From NCBI RefSeq assembly GCF_900106925.1, contig NZ_FNNZ01000007.1, positions 1 through 64,000 on the forward strand: a stretch of DNA of 64,000 nucleotides, in the 5' to 3' direction. The notes beneath the pieces are model-generated. The model was not told where the DNA came from. It ran no database searches and worked only from the letters and a program-made list of their open reading frames with translations. The position numbers were made by a program, and so were the translations under genes. The DNA is from Thiocapsa roseopersicina (GTDB lineage Bacteria; Pseudomonadota; Gammaproteobacteria; Chromatiales; Chromatiaceae). Each line of letters begins with the position of its first letter. Within the stretch, counting starts at the first letter, position 1. Of this stretch, positions 22,267 to 29,686 are shown in pieces.

Positions 22267-22276
22267 GGAGCCTACG

Positions 22277-22903
22277 ATGACAGCGAAACTCCAAGCGCAC
22301 CGACATACACCGCCCGCCGAGCTCCCCGCAACCGGGTGGCTGAGTTCCATGCGCGCAGCCCTGGTCTTGATCCTCCTGTGCGGCGGACTATACCCCCTAA
22401 CTGGCGTTTGGTCCGCGGCCGGGCTCTTTCCGCACCAGGCGACCGGGAGCCTGATCGAGCGCGACGGCGTGCTCGTCGGCTCGGTGTTGGTGGGCCAGTC
22501 ATTCGTCGATCCGGGCTACTTTCGGGGTCGACCCTCGGCGGCCGGGTATGATCCCTTCCGGGTGGCCGGCTCCAATCTGTCCCCCGGCAACCCACAGCTT
22601 CGGGCACGAGCCGAGACGACCGCGCACGCCCTCGCCGCCGAGTACGCTGTCGATCCGACGCGGATCCCGGTGGACCTGATCGCCGCCTCTGGCTCGGGCA
22701 TCGACCCGCACATCAGCCCGGAGGCGGCCCGGATACAGGTGGCGCGCGTGGCCGAGGTGCGCGGTCTGCCGCAGGCGCAGGTCGCTGCGCTGGTGACGGC
22801 ACAGGTCGAGCCGCCGCTGCTCGGCGTGCTGGGGCAGCCTCGGGTCAATGTGCTGCGATTGAACCTCGCACTCGACGCGCTCGGTCCGAGCGGGACGCCG
22901 TGA
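22277..22903 (+). CDS. kdpC: potassium-transporting ATPase subunit KdpC
   Basis: KdpC is the single-span accessory subunit that helps K+ binding by KdpA. The 208-residue protein has one N-terminal membrane helix (MRAALVLILLCGGLYPLTGV), then the conserved GSVLVGQSFVDPGYFRGRPS and the ending VNVLRLNLALDAL. The stretch SGSGIDPHISPEAARIQVAR is the family signature. Its ATG follows a GGAG site that directly abuts the repeat element. The stop overlaps the kdpD GTG. Confidence 0.96.
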   Translation: MTAKLQAHRHTPPAELPATGWLSSMRAALVLILLCGGLYPLTGVWSAAGLFPHQATGSLIERDGVLVGSVLVGQSFVDPGYFRGRPSAAGYDPFRVAGSNLSPGNPQLRARAETTAHALAAEYAVDPTRIPVDLIAASGSGIDPHISPEAARIQVARVAEVRGLPQAQVAALVTAQVEPPLLGVLGQPRVNVLRLNLALDALGPSGTP

Positions 22904-25620
22904 CGGAGTCGGACCCGAATCGCCCGGATCCCGAGGCGCTGCTCTCGGAGGTCGCGCAGAACGGTCGCGGCGGGCTGAAGATCTTCCTTGGCGCCTCGCC
23001 GGGCGTAGGCAAGACCTTCAAGATGCTGCAGGCCGCTCAAGAGGCCCGGAGCGAAGGTGTCGACCTGGTGATCGGACTGATCGAGAGCCACGGACGCGCG
23101 GAGACCGAGGCCATTGCCGAGGGGTTGGAGCTGATCCCGCGGCAACGCATCCCCTATCGCGGCCGGATCTTCGAGGAGCTGGATCTGGATGCGATCCTGC
23201 AGCGCGCGCCAGCGGTCGTGCTGATCGACGAGCTCGCGCACCGTAACATCCCCGGCACCCGGCATCCGCGTCGCTACCAGGACATCGAGGAGCTGCTCGG
23301 ACGCGGCATCGATGTCTGGACCGCCGTCAACATCCAGCATCTGGAAAGCCTCAACGACGCCGTCGCGCGCATCACCGGCGTGCGGATGCGCGAGACCGTC
23401 CCCGACGCACTAATCGCCAAGGCGCGCGATCTGGTGCTGGTGGATCTGACCCCGAGCGAGCTGATCGACCGCCTTAAGCAGGGCAAGGTCTATGTGCCCG
23501 AGCAGGCGCGAGCGGCCTTGGACGGTTTCTTCAGTCCTTCCAACCTGGCCGCGCTGCGCGAGCTTGCGCTCCAGACGGTGGCCGAGCGCATCGACCTGGA
23601 TGTCCGCGCGGCGATGCGTCGACGCGGTGTCGAGGGCCCTTGGCCGGTGCGCACGCGGATCCTGGTCGCGGTCGACGGCGTGGGCAACAACGAGGAGGTG
23701 GTGCGCCTGGGCCGGCGCCTCGCCGAGCGCCGTCGAGCGCCTTGGAGTGTGGTCTATGTCGAGGCGAGGGACAGCGACCCGGAGCGCCGTGCGCGCGTGG
23801 AGCGGGTCTTTCACCTCGCCGAGCGCCTGGGCGCCGAGGTGGTGACGCTGCGCGGACAGGATCCGGTCGAGGAGATCCTGAGCTATGCGCGCGCCCGCAA
23901 CGTGACGACCCTGGTCATGGGCCGCAGTCGGCACCGCCGGCTGGCCGGGCTGCTCGGCCGGACCCTGAGCCAGCGTCTGCTGCGCGAGGGGGGCGAGTTC
24001 GAGATCACCTTTGTGCCCTCCTCCATCGCCCGCGCACGGCGTCGCGAGCCGGGGCGACGACGGCTCGACGCGGCGGGCGATTATCTCGTGGCCGCGGGCG
24101 TGATCGCCGCGTCGGGCGCGATCGCCGCGCTCCTCGAGCCGCTCCTGCCCTTGGCCAATCTGTCGCTCGTCTTCCTGGCGGGGGTGCTCTGGGTCGCGGT
24201 GCGCTCCACGCTCGGACCCGCCCTGGTCACGGCACTCGTCAGTGCCGCGCTCTACAACTTTCTCTTCACCGAGCCGCGCTACACCTTCTTGATGCATCGC
24301 ACGGATGAGCTCCTGACCATCGTCTTTTTCCTGCTCATGGGGTTGGCGGGGGGCCAGTTGGCGAGTCGCCTGCGTCGTCAGATGATTGCCCTGCGCGCGA
24401 CCAATGCCCAGACCCAGACGCTGTTGGACCTCGGGCGGCGTCTCACCGCCGCCGCCGATCTGCCGAGCGTGCGCCTAGAGACGGTGCGGTCGCTGGCCGA
24501 GTACCTGCGCGTACGCACCGTCCTGCTCGCGCCGACGGATGACTCGGGTGCCTTGCGGGAGGCGATCGGATCGGACACGCATTCCAGCGCGACCGCGGCG
24601 CTGGACGACAAGGTGCGCGCCGCTGCTCAGTGGGCCTACGACCATCGTCAACCCAGCGGTGCCCAGACCGAGACCCTGTCGGGCCTGACTTGGCGTTTTC
24701 TCCCGCTGGCGATCGAGAAGGAGACGTTCGGTGTCATCGGGCTCGACTTCGCCGGCACGCCGCCGGTCTCGTCCGCCCAGTTGGCCGCGCTGGATGTGCT
24801 GGTCAGCCAGGCCGCGCTCGCCATGGCCCGGACCCGGCTGGCCGATCGTCTGGAGCAGGCCAAGGTGGCGGAGGAGACCGAGCGGCTGCGCTCGGCGCTC
24901 CTGTCGTCGGTGTCGCACGACCTGCGCACGCCGCTCGCCTCCATGATCGGGGCGGCCAGCAGCCTGCGCGCGCTCGACGGCAAGATCTCGCCCGCAGACC
25001 GCGCCGAGCTGCTCGACGCCGTCCTGAGCGAGGGCGAGCGGCTGAATCGCTACATCCAGAACCTGCTCGACATGACCCGGCTCGGCCACGGCACCCTGAG
25101 GATCGAGCGGGATTGGATCGGCATCGACGACCTGATCAACGCGGCGCTGCGACGTCTGCGCGAGCCGCTCCAGGGGCTGCGCGTCACCCGAGCCATCGCC
25201 CCGGACCTGCCGCTGCTCTATGTGCACCCCGCGCTCGTCGAGCAGGCCCTGGTCAACGTGATCGAGAACGCCGCGCGCTTCTCCCCGCCCGGCGGCGAGA
25301 TCCGATTGACGGCGACGCGGGCTGGCGAGAGTCTGCGCCTGACCATCTCCGATCAGGGGCCGGGGATCCCCGAGGAGGACCGCAGGCGGGTGTTCGACAT
25401 GTTCTTCACCGGGAGCAAGGGCGATCGCAGCAAACAGGGCAGCGGCTTGGGACTCGCGATCTGCAGCGGGATGATCGGTGCGCACGGCGGACGGATCGAG
25501 GCGCTCGAAGGTCCCGGTGGTCGCGGGGCGACCATCGCCATCGCGCTGCCGATCATCGAGATGCCCCCGAGCACCGGCGCCGAGGGTGCAGATACCGACG
25601 GGGAGACAGGCGGTGAATGA
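22900..25620 (+). CDS. kdpD: osmosensitive K+ channel sensor histidine kinase KdpD
   Basis: KdpD senses low K+ and phosphorylates KdpE. The 906-residue protein has the N-terminal KdpD domain with Walker A (GASPGVGKTFKML), a universal-stress-like domain (RILVAVDGVGNNEEVVRLGR), four closely spaced membrane helices (about residues 390-500), a GAF-like region, the HisKA box with H673 (SSVSHDLRTPLASMIG) and the HATPase motifs (NVIENAARFSPPGG; DQGPGIPEEDRRRVFDMF; GLGLAICSGMI). It starts with a GTG at 22900 overlapping the kdpC TGA. Length fits the ~895 family norm. It lies before kdpE with an 82-bp gap. Confidence 0.97.
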   Translation: MTESDPNRPDPEALLSEVAQNGRGGLKIFLGASPGVGKTFKMLQAAQEARSEGVDLVIGLIESHGRAETEAIAEGLELIPRQRIPYRGRIFEELDLDAILQRAPAVVLIDELAHRNIPGTRHPRRYQDIEELLGRGIDVWTAVNIQHLESLNDAVARITGVRMRETVPDALIAKARDLVLVDLTPSELIDRLKQGKVYVPEQARAALDGFFSPSNLAALRELALQTVAERIDLDVRAAMRRRGVEGPWPVRTRILVAVDGVGNNEEVVRLGRRLAERRRAPWSVVYVEARDSDPERRARVERVFHLAERLGAEVVTLRGQDPVEEILSYARARNVTTLVMGRSRHRRLAGLLGRTLSQRLLREGGEFEITFVPSSIARARRREPGRRRLDAAGDYLVAAGVIAASGAIAALLEPLLPLANLSLVFLAGVLWVAVRSTLGPALVTALVSAALYNFLFTEPRYTFLMHRTDELLTIVFFLLMGLAGGQLASRLRRQMIALRATNAQTQTLLDLGRRLTAAADLPSVRLETVRSLAEYLRVRTVLLAPTDDSGALREAIGSDTHSSATAALDDKVRAAAQWAYDHRQPSGAQTETLSGLTWRFLPLAIEKETFGVIGLDFAGTPPVSSAQLAALDVLVSQAALAMARTRLADRLEQAKVAEETERLRSALLSSVSHDLRTPLASMIGAASSLRALDGKISPADRAELLDAVLSEGERLNRYIQNLLDMTRLGHGTLRIERDWIGIDDLINAALRRLREPLQGLRVTRAIAPDLPLLYVHPALVEQALVNVIENAARFSPPGGEIRLTATRAGESLRLTISDQGPGIPEEDRRRVFDMFFTGSKGDRSKQGSGLGLAICSGMIGAHGGRIEALEGPGGRGATIAIALPIIEMPPSTGAEGADTDGETGGE

Positions 25621-25702
25621 AATCGAGAGCCCACGTCACTCAGTCTCCGAACACCCGTCGAACGGTCTGCGCACACACCTCGAACCGGAGGAGAGACGAC
25701 CC

Positions 25703-26392
25703 GTGACCACCGCCCGCATACTGGTGATCGACGACGAGGAGCAGATCCGACGTTTCCTGAGGATCAGCCTCAGGAGCCAGGGCTATCAGGTCATCGAGGC
25801 CGACAACGCGGAGGCGGGTCTGGGCTTGGCCGCGACCCAGACCCCGGACCTGGTCATCCTCGACCTCGGGCTTCCGGATGCGGACGGCAAGACGGTCCTC
25901 GCCGAGATCCGGGCCTGGTCGTCGGTCCCGGTCCTCGTCCTGTCCGTGCGTGACTCGGAGACCGAGAAGGTCCTGGCCCTCGACGGCGGCGCCAACGACT
26001 ATGTCACCAAGCCCTTCGGGGTTCAGGAGCTGCTGGCGCGCGTGCGCAACCTGCTGCGCAGCGTCGGCGACGCGGCCAAACCCGGCGGACTCTTCGACGA
26101 CGGGCACCTGCGGATCGATCTCGGCCTGCGCCTGGTTACGCTCGACGGCTCACCCGTCCACCTCTCGCGCAAGGAATACGCCGTCCTCCAAGCGCTGGTC
26201 GCCCAACCCGGCCGGGTCGTTACCCAATCCCAGCTGCTGCGCGAGATCTGGGGTCCGAGCCACGTCGAGGACACGCACTATCTACGGATCGTGATCGGCA
26301 GGCTCCGGCAGAAGCTCTGCGACGATCCGAGCGAGCCCGGCTATCTGGAGACCGAGCCCGGCGTGGGGTACCGGTTTATCGGGGAGCGGTGA
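25703..26392 (+). CDS. kdpE: two-component response regulator KdpE
   Basis: KdpE is the OmpR/PhoB-family activator of kdp. The 229-residue protein has the receiver acids D10-D11, phospho-acceptor D54 (VILDLGLPDAD), K103 and a winged-helix DNA-binding domain (HLSRKEYAVLQALVAQPGRV, then DTHYLRIVIGRLRQKLCDDP). I chose the GTG at 25703 because it has a GGAGGAGAG site 8 bp upstream and matches the family start (TTARILVIDDEEQIRR); a longer frame begins inside kdpD. The likely target is the TTTACG repeat pair at 17989. It converges with trkH, only 2 bp away. Confidence 0.96.
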   Translation: MTTARILVIDDEEQIRRFLRISLRSQGYQVIEADNAEAGLGLAATQTPDLVILDLGLPDADGKTVLAEIRAWSSVPVLVLSVRDSETEKVLALDGGANDYVTKPFGVQELLARVRNLLRSVGDAAKPGGLFDDGHLRIDLGLRLVTLDGSPVHLSRKEYAVLQALVAQPGRVVTQSQLLREIWGPSHVEDTHYLRIVIGRLRQKLCDDPSEPGYLETEPGVGYRFIGER

Positions 26393-26394
26393 GC

Positions 26395-27879
26395 TCAATC
26401 CCTCCAAAACCCCGGCGTCAACAACACCAACAAGGTAAAGATCTCCAGCCGACCGAGCAGCATGGCCAGGGCGCAGATCCACTTCTGCGGATCGGAGACG
26501 GTGGCGAAGTTGCCCGCCGTCTCGCCGAGCCCCGGCCCCAGGTTGTTCATGCAGGTCGCCACTGAGCCGAACGCCGTGATCGCATCCATGCCCAGGGTCA
26601 TCAGCGCCATCATGAACACGACGAAGGTCCCGACATAAAGCCCGAAGAAGGCCCAGACCGCCTCCAATGTCCGGTTCTTGATGACCTGTCGTCCGACCAG
26701 GAGCGGCTGGACGTGGGAGGGATGAACCAGGCGGCGCAGCTCGATGCCGACTTGCTTGCCGAGAACCACGAAGCGAATGACCTTCATGCCGCCGGCGGTC
26801 GAGCCGGCGCAGCCGCCGACAAAGCTGATGAAGATCAGCAGCATCGGCAGCAGCGTGGGCCACACCGAGAAGTCGTCGATGCCGAAGCCGGTGCTGGTGA
26901 TGACCGAGGCGACGGTAAAGGCGGAGTAGCGCAGGGCTTCGCCCGGCGATGCTTTAGCCCCCTCCAGGTACAGCACCAGGGTCGCGATCAGCACGACACC
27001 GAGCACGACGGCGAGAAAGGCCCTGACCTCCGGACTGTCCCAATAGGGCCGGAGCGAGATCCGCTGCCAAACCAGATAATGGACACTGAAGCTGATCCCG
27101 CCGATCAGCATGAAGACGGTTGCGATGCCCTCGATAAAAAGGCTGTCGAAATAGGCCAGGCTGGCATCGTGCGTGGAGAAGCCTCCGGTGGAGACCGTGG
27201 TCAGGCTGTGAGCGATCGCATCGAAGGGGGTCATCCCGGCGATCCAATAGAGCAGCGCACAGACGCTCGTGATCGACAGATAGAGGATCCAGAGTGCACG
27301 CGCGGTATGGGCGATCCGCGGCGTGAGCTTGTCGTCCTTCATCGGTCCGGGTGTCTCGGCCCGCATGAGCTGCATCCCGCCCACGCCGAGCATCGGCAGG
27401 AGCGCGATCGCCGAGACCACAAAGCCGATCCCGCCGAGCCACTGCATCTCCTGGCGGAAAAACAGAATCGACGGCGGGAGATCGTCGAGCCCGACGATGA
27501 CGGTCGCCCCCGTGGTGGTGAAGGCGGAGACCGACTCGAAGACCGCATCGGCCGGATCCAACCCTATCCCGATCATCAGAGGCAGACTGCCGAGCAGGCT
27601 CATTGCGACCCAGAGCATGGCCACGATGACGAACCCGTCGTGGTTGCGCATCGCTTGGTGATACTTCAGGGTCGGCAGCCAGAGCATCAAGCCGACAGCG
27701 AGACTCACCAGCAAGGACAGCGCGAAGTGATCCGCCTCGCCGTCGCTGTAAAGAAGCGCAACCGCCAGCGGCGGCAACAAGGCCGCACTGAAGAGGACGA
27801 GAAAGATTCCGAGCGTTCGAGCAACGAGCGCGGCCTGCATGCGAGGGAACATCCGAACCGATGGGTGATCGGTGGACAT
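26395..27879 (-). CDS. trkH: Trk/Ktr-type K+ uptake channel protein TrkH
   Basis: TrkH is the membrane channel of the lower-affinity K+ uptake system. The ~494-residue protein shows repeated pore loops, including SAFTTTGATVIVGLDDLPPS, SLTTVSTGGFSTHDAS, ITSTGFGIDDFS and ATCMNNLGPGLGETAGNFAT. The start is uncertain: ATGs at 27879, 27852 and 27840 are in frame; I use 27879. No trkA lies nearby, so the cytosolic gating subunit is encoded elsewhere. Its end meets the kdpE end, putting both potassium systems together in convergent orientation. Confidence 0.94.
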   Translation of the reverse strand: MSTDHPSVRMFPRMQAALVARTLGIFLVLFSAALLPPLAVALLYSDGEADHFALSLLVSLAVGLMLWLPTLKYHQAMRNHDGFVIVAMLWVAMSLLGSLPLMIGIGLDPADAVFESVSAFTTTGATVIVGLDDLPPSILFFRQEMQWLGGIGFVVSAIALLPMLGVGGMQLMRAETPGPMKDDKLTPRIAHTARALWILYLSITSVCALLYWIAGMTPFDAIAHSLTTVSTGGFSTHDASLAYFDSLFIEGIATVFMLIGGISFSVHYLVWQRISLRPYWDSPEVRAFLAVVLGVVLIATLVLYLEGAKASPGEALRYSAFTVASVITSTGFGIDDFSVWPTLLPMLLIFISFVGGCAGSTAGGMKVIRFVVLGKQVGIELRRLVHPSHVQPLLVGRQVIKNRTLEAVWAFFGLYVGTFVVFMMALMTLGMDAITAFGSVATCMNNLGPGLGETAGNFATVSDPQKWICALAMLLGRLEIFTLLVLLTPGFWRD

Positions 27880-27974
27880 TTTCCATGTCCTCGGCATCGG
27901 CTCCCGTAAAAAGTCCGTAAATTCAGGTCGGCCCTAAATCCGCCTCTCGAGAGCCGAAATCGCTGCGAGCCGAT

Positions 27975-28147
27975 TGAAAGAACCGAGCTTTTCCTGGTCT
28001 TTAACTGCGATGGCCGAAAGCGGGTTCGTGAATCCGAGACAGCTCGCAGGCGACCCGCCCCGGCCATCACAAGAAACACCTCCGGGGTACGGCTCTCCGA
28101 GACCACGTCCCGAACACCGGCCTTAAACTCATTTCAGGATTGAAACC
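27975..28147 (+). repeat. second copy of the metallophore-precursor leader (copy B)
   Basis: Read along the plus strand this ~173 bp repeats, with scattered substitutions, the leader at 5291-5466, starting TGAAAGAACCGAGC and ending GGATTGAAACC before an ATG. The outer stem is kept (GATGGCCG with CGGCCATC) and so is AAGAAACACCTCCGGG. The inner hairpin has changed but a GCGGG/CCCGC pairing remains. It is 95 bp beyond the trkH start, on the opposite strand. Confidence 0.8.
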
Positions 28148-28231
28148 ATGACCAAAAAGATGATCACCCCCGCTGCCGCCCTCGTCGATTTGCTCGGCGA
28201 TCTTGGTCGGACTCTATCCCATCGATGGTGA
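28148..28231 (+). pseudogene. truncated HvfA-like metallophore precursor
   Basis: The frame begins MTKKMITPAAALV, matching the first 13 codons of the precursor at 5290 with few changes, then leaves the family (DLLGDLGRTLSHRW) and stops at 28231. It lacks the signal-peptide end and every EGKCG motif. The break comes right after codon 13, so it looks like a duplication of leader plus 39 coding bases joined to unrelated DNA, not gradual decay. It cannot make a metallophore. Confidence 0.75.
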
Positions 28232-28296
28232 CGATGGTGTCCTCGAGCATCGGCAGCCCGAGCAACCGGGGGCGACCGATCGTTCGACCCCGGTGA

Positions 28297-29430
28297 TCAC
28301 CGCCCCCCACCAAAGCGCTCGATCGCCCGCGTGGCTTCCTCATCACCCGCAGCGGCGGCCTTCCGCAGCCAACCAAGCCCCGCTTCATGCGTCGGCCCGG
28401 AGGCCTCGTGCTCGGCCATGAGTTGGCCGAGGCGACGCTGGATCTCGATGTCGCCTGCGTCTGCGGCGTCGCTGTAGTAGACGATCGCATAGGGGATGTC
28501 GGGGGCGACGATGCAGGTTCCGGGGCGATGGGTGAGTGGGTCGTAGCGACGCGCGAGGCGGGCTGCGAAGGTGGGGTCGGCATTGGCGGCTTCGCTGTAG
28601 AGTGCATATGCGGCGGGGCAATCGCCGGCCTGCTCAAGCCGCTCGGCACGCTCGAAGATGGCTGCCGGGGTCGGTCCGTCGGCGAGGAAACGGCTCGCCA
28701 GCGCGATGCCGGTGAGGGCCGGGGCGGGGTCCGACGGCGTTGTCGTTTCGTCCGATTGTTGGGATTCCGGCTCGTCCACTCGGGCGGGCGAGAGGTCCGG
28801 GGTCGGCTCGACGAGCTGAGCGACATCCGGATCCGACGGCAGCGTCTCGCCGAACCAGCCGAGCGACCAGGCGCCGAGGCCGACGCAGGCCAAGAGCAAG
28901 ACCGCGGCGAGTGCGAACCAAGGCCAGCGTGCCGCGGGGCGCGGGGTTGGTCGGGGATCCGCATGACCCTCGAGGTCGAGCGAGAAGTCGTCGGCGTCGG
29001 AAATAGGCTCGGCGTCGCGCGTGGACTCGGCTCCGGGTCTGCGGACGCTGATGGTCTCTTCCAACGGATCCCTGGATGCCGAGCGCGGTGCGGCGGCGCC
29101 GGAGCCGATCAACTCGCCGCGGATCCGAAGGGTGCCGGCATCCTCGACGCCGTCGAGCCTGACGACCACGCGCAGCGGCGCACCGCCGACGCCGACGATG
29201 CTGTCGACCAGGTCGGCATCCAGGGTGAGCCTGAGGCCGTCGGATAGGGGCGCGGCGGTGAAGATCGGGTGCCAGTGCGGTGTGACCTGCCATTGGCGAT
29301 CGAGTCCAAGGTAGCGCCCGTCGTTGCGTTGCAGGGCGAGCGAGACCGTCTCGGGGCTCGGTCGTGCGCCTCCGATCAACAGCCGGGCGGAACCCGGTCC
29401 GGCCGGGTGGAGATCGATCTTCAGGGCCAT
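28297..29430 (-). CDS. single-pass membrane protein with Sel1/TPR-like tail (Srf cluster)
   Basis: The 377-residue protein has an N-terminal beta-rich domain (1-~105; LRLTLDADLVDSIVGVGG and PLRVVVRLDGVEDAGTLRIR), an acidic linker, one membrane helix at ~170-190 (WFALAAVLLLACVGLGAWSL), a Ser/Asp/Pro linker and a C-terminal helical repeat part (AAIFERAERLEQAGDCPAAY, then YYSDAADAGDIEIQRRLGQL and GLGWLRKAAAAGDEEATRAI) that looks like Sel1/TPR units. The predicted layout is N-inside, C-outside, like the SrfA-type proteins upstream. It is the last gene of the srf run, 256 bp after srfC with a repeat between, so it may have its own promoter. I do not recognise a named family. The membership in the system is inferred from position and architecture. 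Confidence 0.75.
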   Translation of the reverse strand: MALKIDLHPAGPGSARLLIGGARPSPETVSLALQRNDGRYLGLDRQWQVTPHWHPIFTAAPLSDGLRLTLDADLVDSIVGVGGAPLRVVVRLDGVEDAGTLRIRGELIGSGAAAPRSASRDPLEETISVRRPGAESTRDAEPISDADDFSLDLEGHADPRPTPRPAARWPWFALAAVLLLACVGLGAWSLGWFGETLPSDPDVAQLVEPTPDLSPARVDEPESQQSDETTTPSDPAPALTGIALASRFLADGPTPAAIFERAERLEQAGDCPAAYALYSEAANADPTFAARLARRYDPLTHRPGTCIVAPDIPYAIVYYSDAADAGDIEIQRRLGQLMAEHEASGPTHEAGLGWLRKAAAAGDEEATRAIERFGGGR

Positions 29431-29560
29431 CGGGGTTTACCTGTGGTCTTTGGGGTTTGAATGCGTTGACGGGATCGTGTGGTCAAGGGGGACAGCGAAT
29501 GTCTGGAAAGCATCGAGTCCCTGATGCCGCCAGTCTTGAGCAAACCGTCGCAGAATGTTT

Positions 29561-29628
29561 CGTTGTCGTTGTCGTTGTCGTTGTCGTGTTCGTCCGAAAT
29601 CCGATTACGACAACGACAACGAGCAACG
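29561..29628. repeat. GTTGTC tandem repeat with its inverse (hairpin)
   Basis: Five near-perfect CGTTGT units (29561-29590) are followed after a short loop containing CCGAAATCCGATT by the inverted units ACGACAACGACAACG. The two arms can form a long stem. It lies in the 256-bp gap between srfC and the Sel1-like gene. Hairpins of this type occur in many gammaproteobacterial intergenic regions. Confidence 0.7.
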
Positions 29629-29686
29629 CCTTCGACGATTCTTCCTGGTTGCGACTCTGCCGATAGATCCTTTTCCGGAAATCACC

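Noticed and set aside
28164-28964. A 266-codon minus-strand frame overlapping the Sel1-like gene
   Set aside because: It is Pro/Ser/Arg-rich, overlaps the better-supported 377-residue protein in another frame and has no ribosome site.
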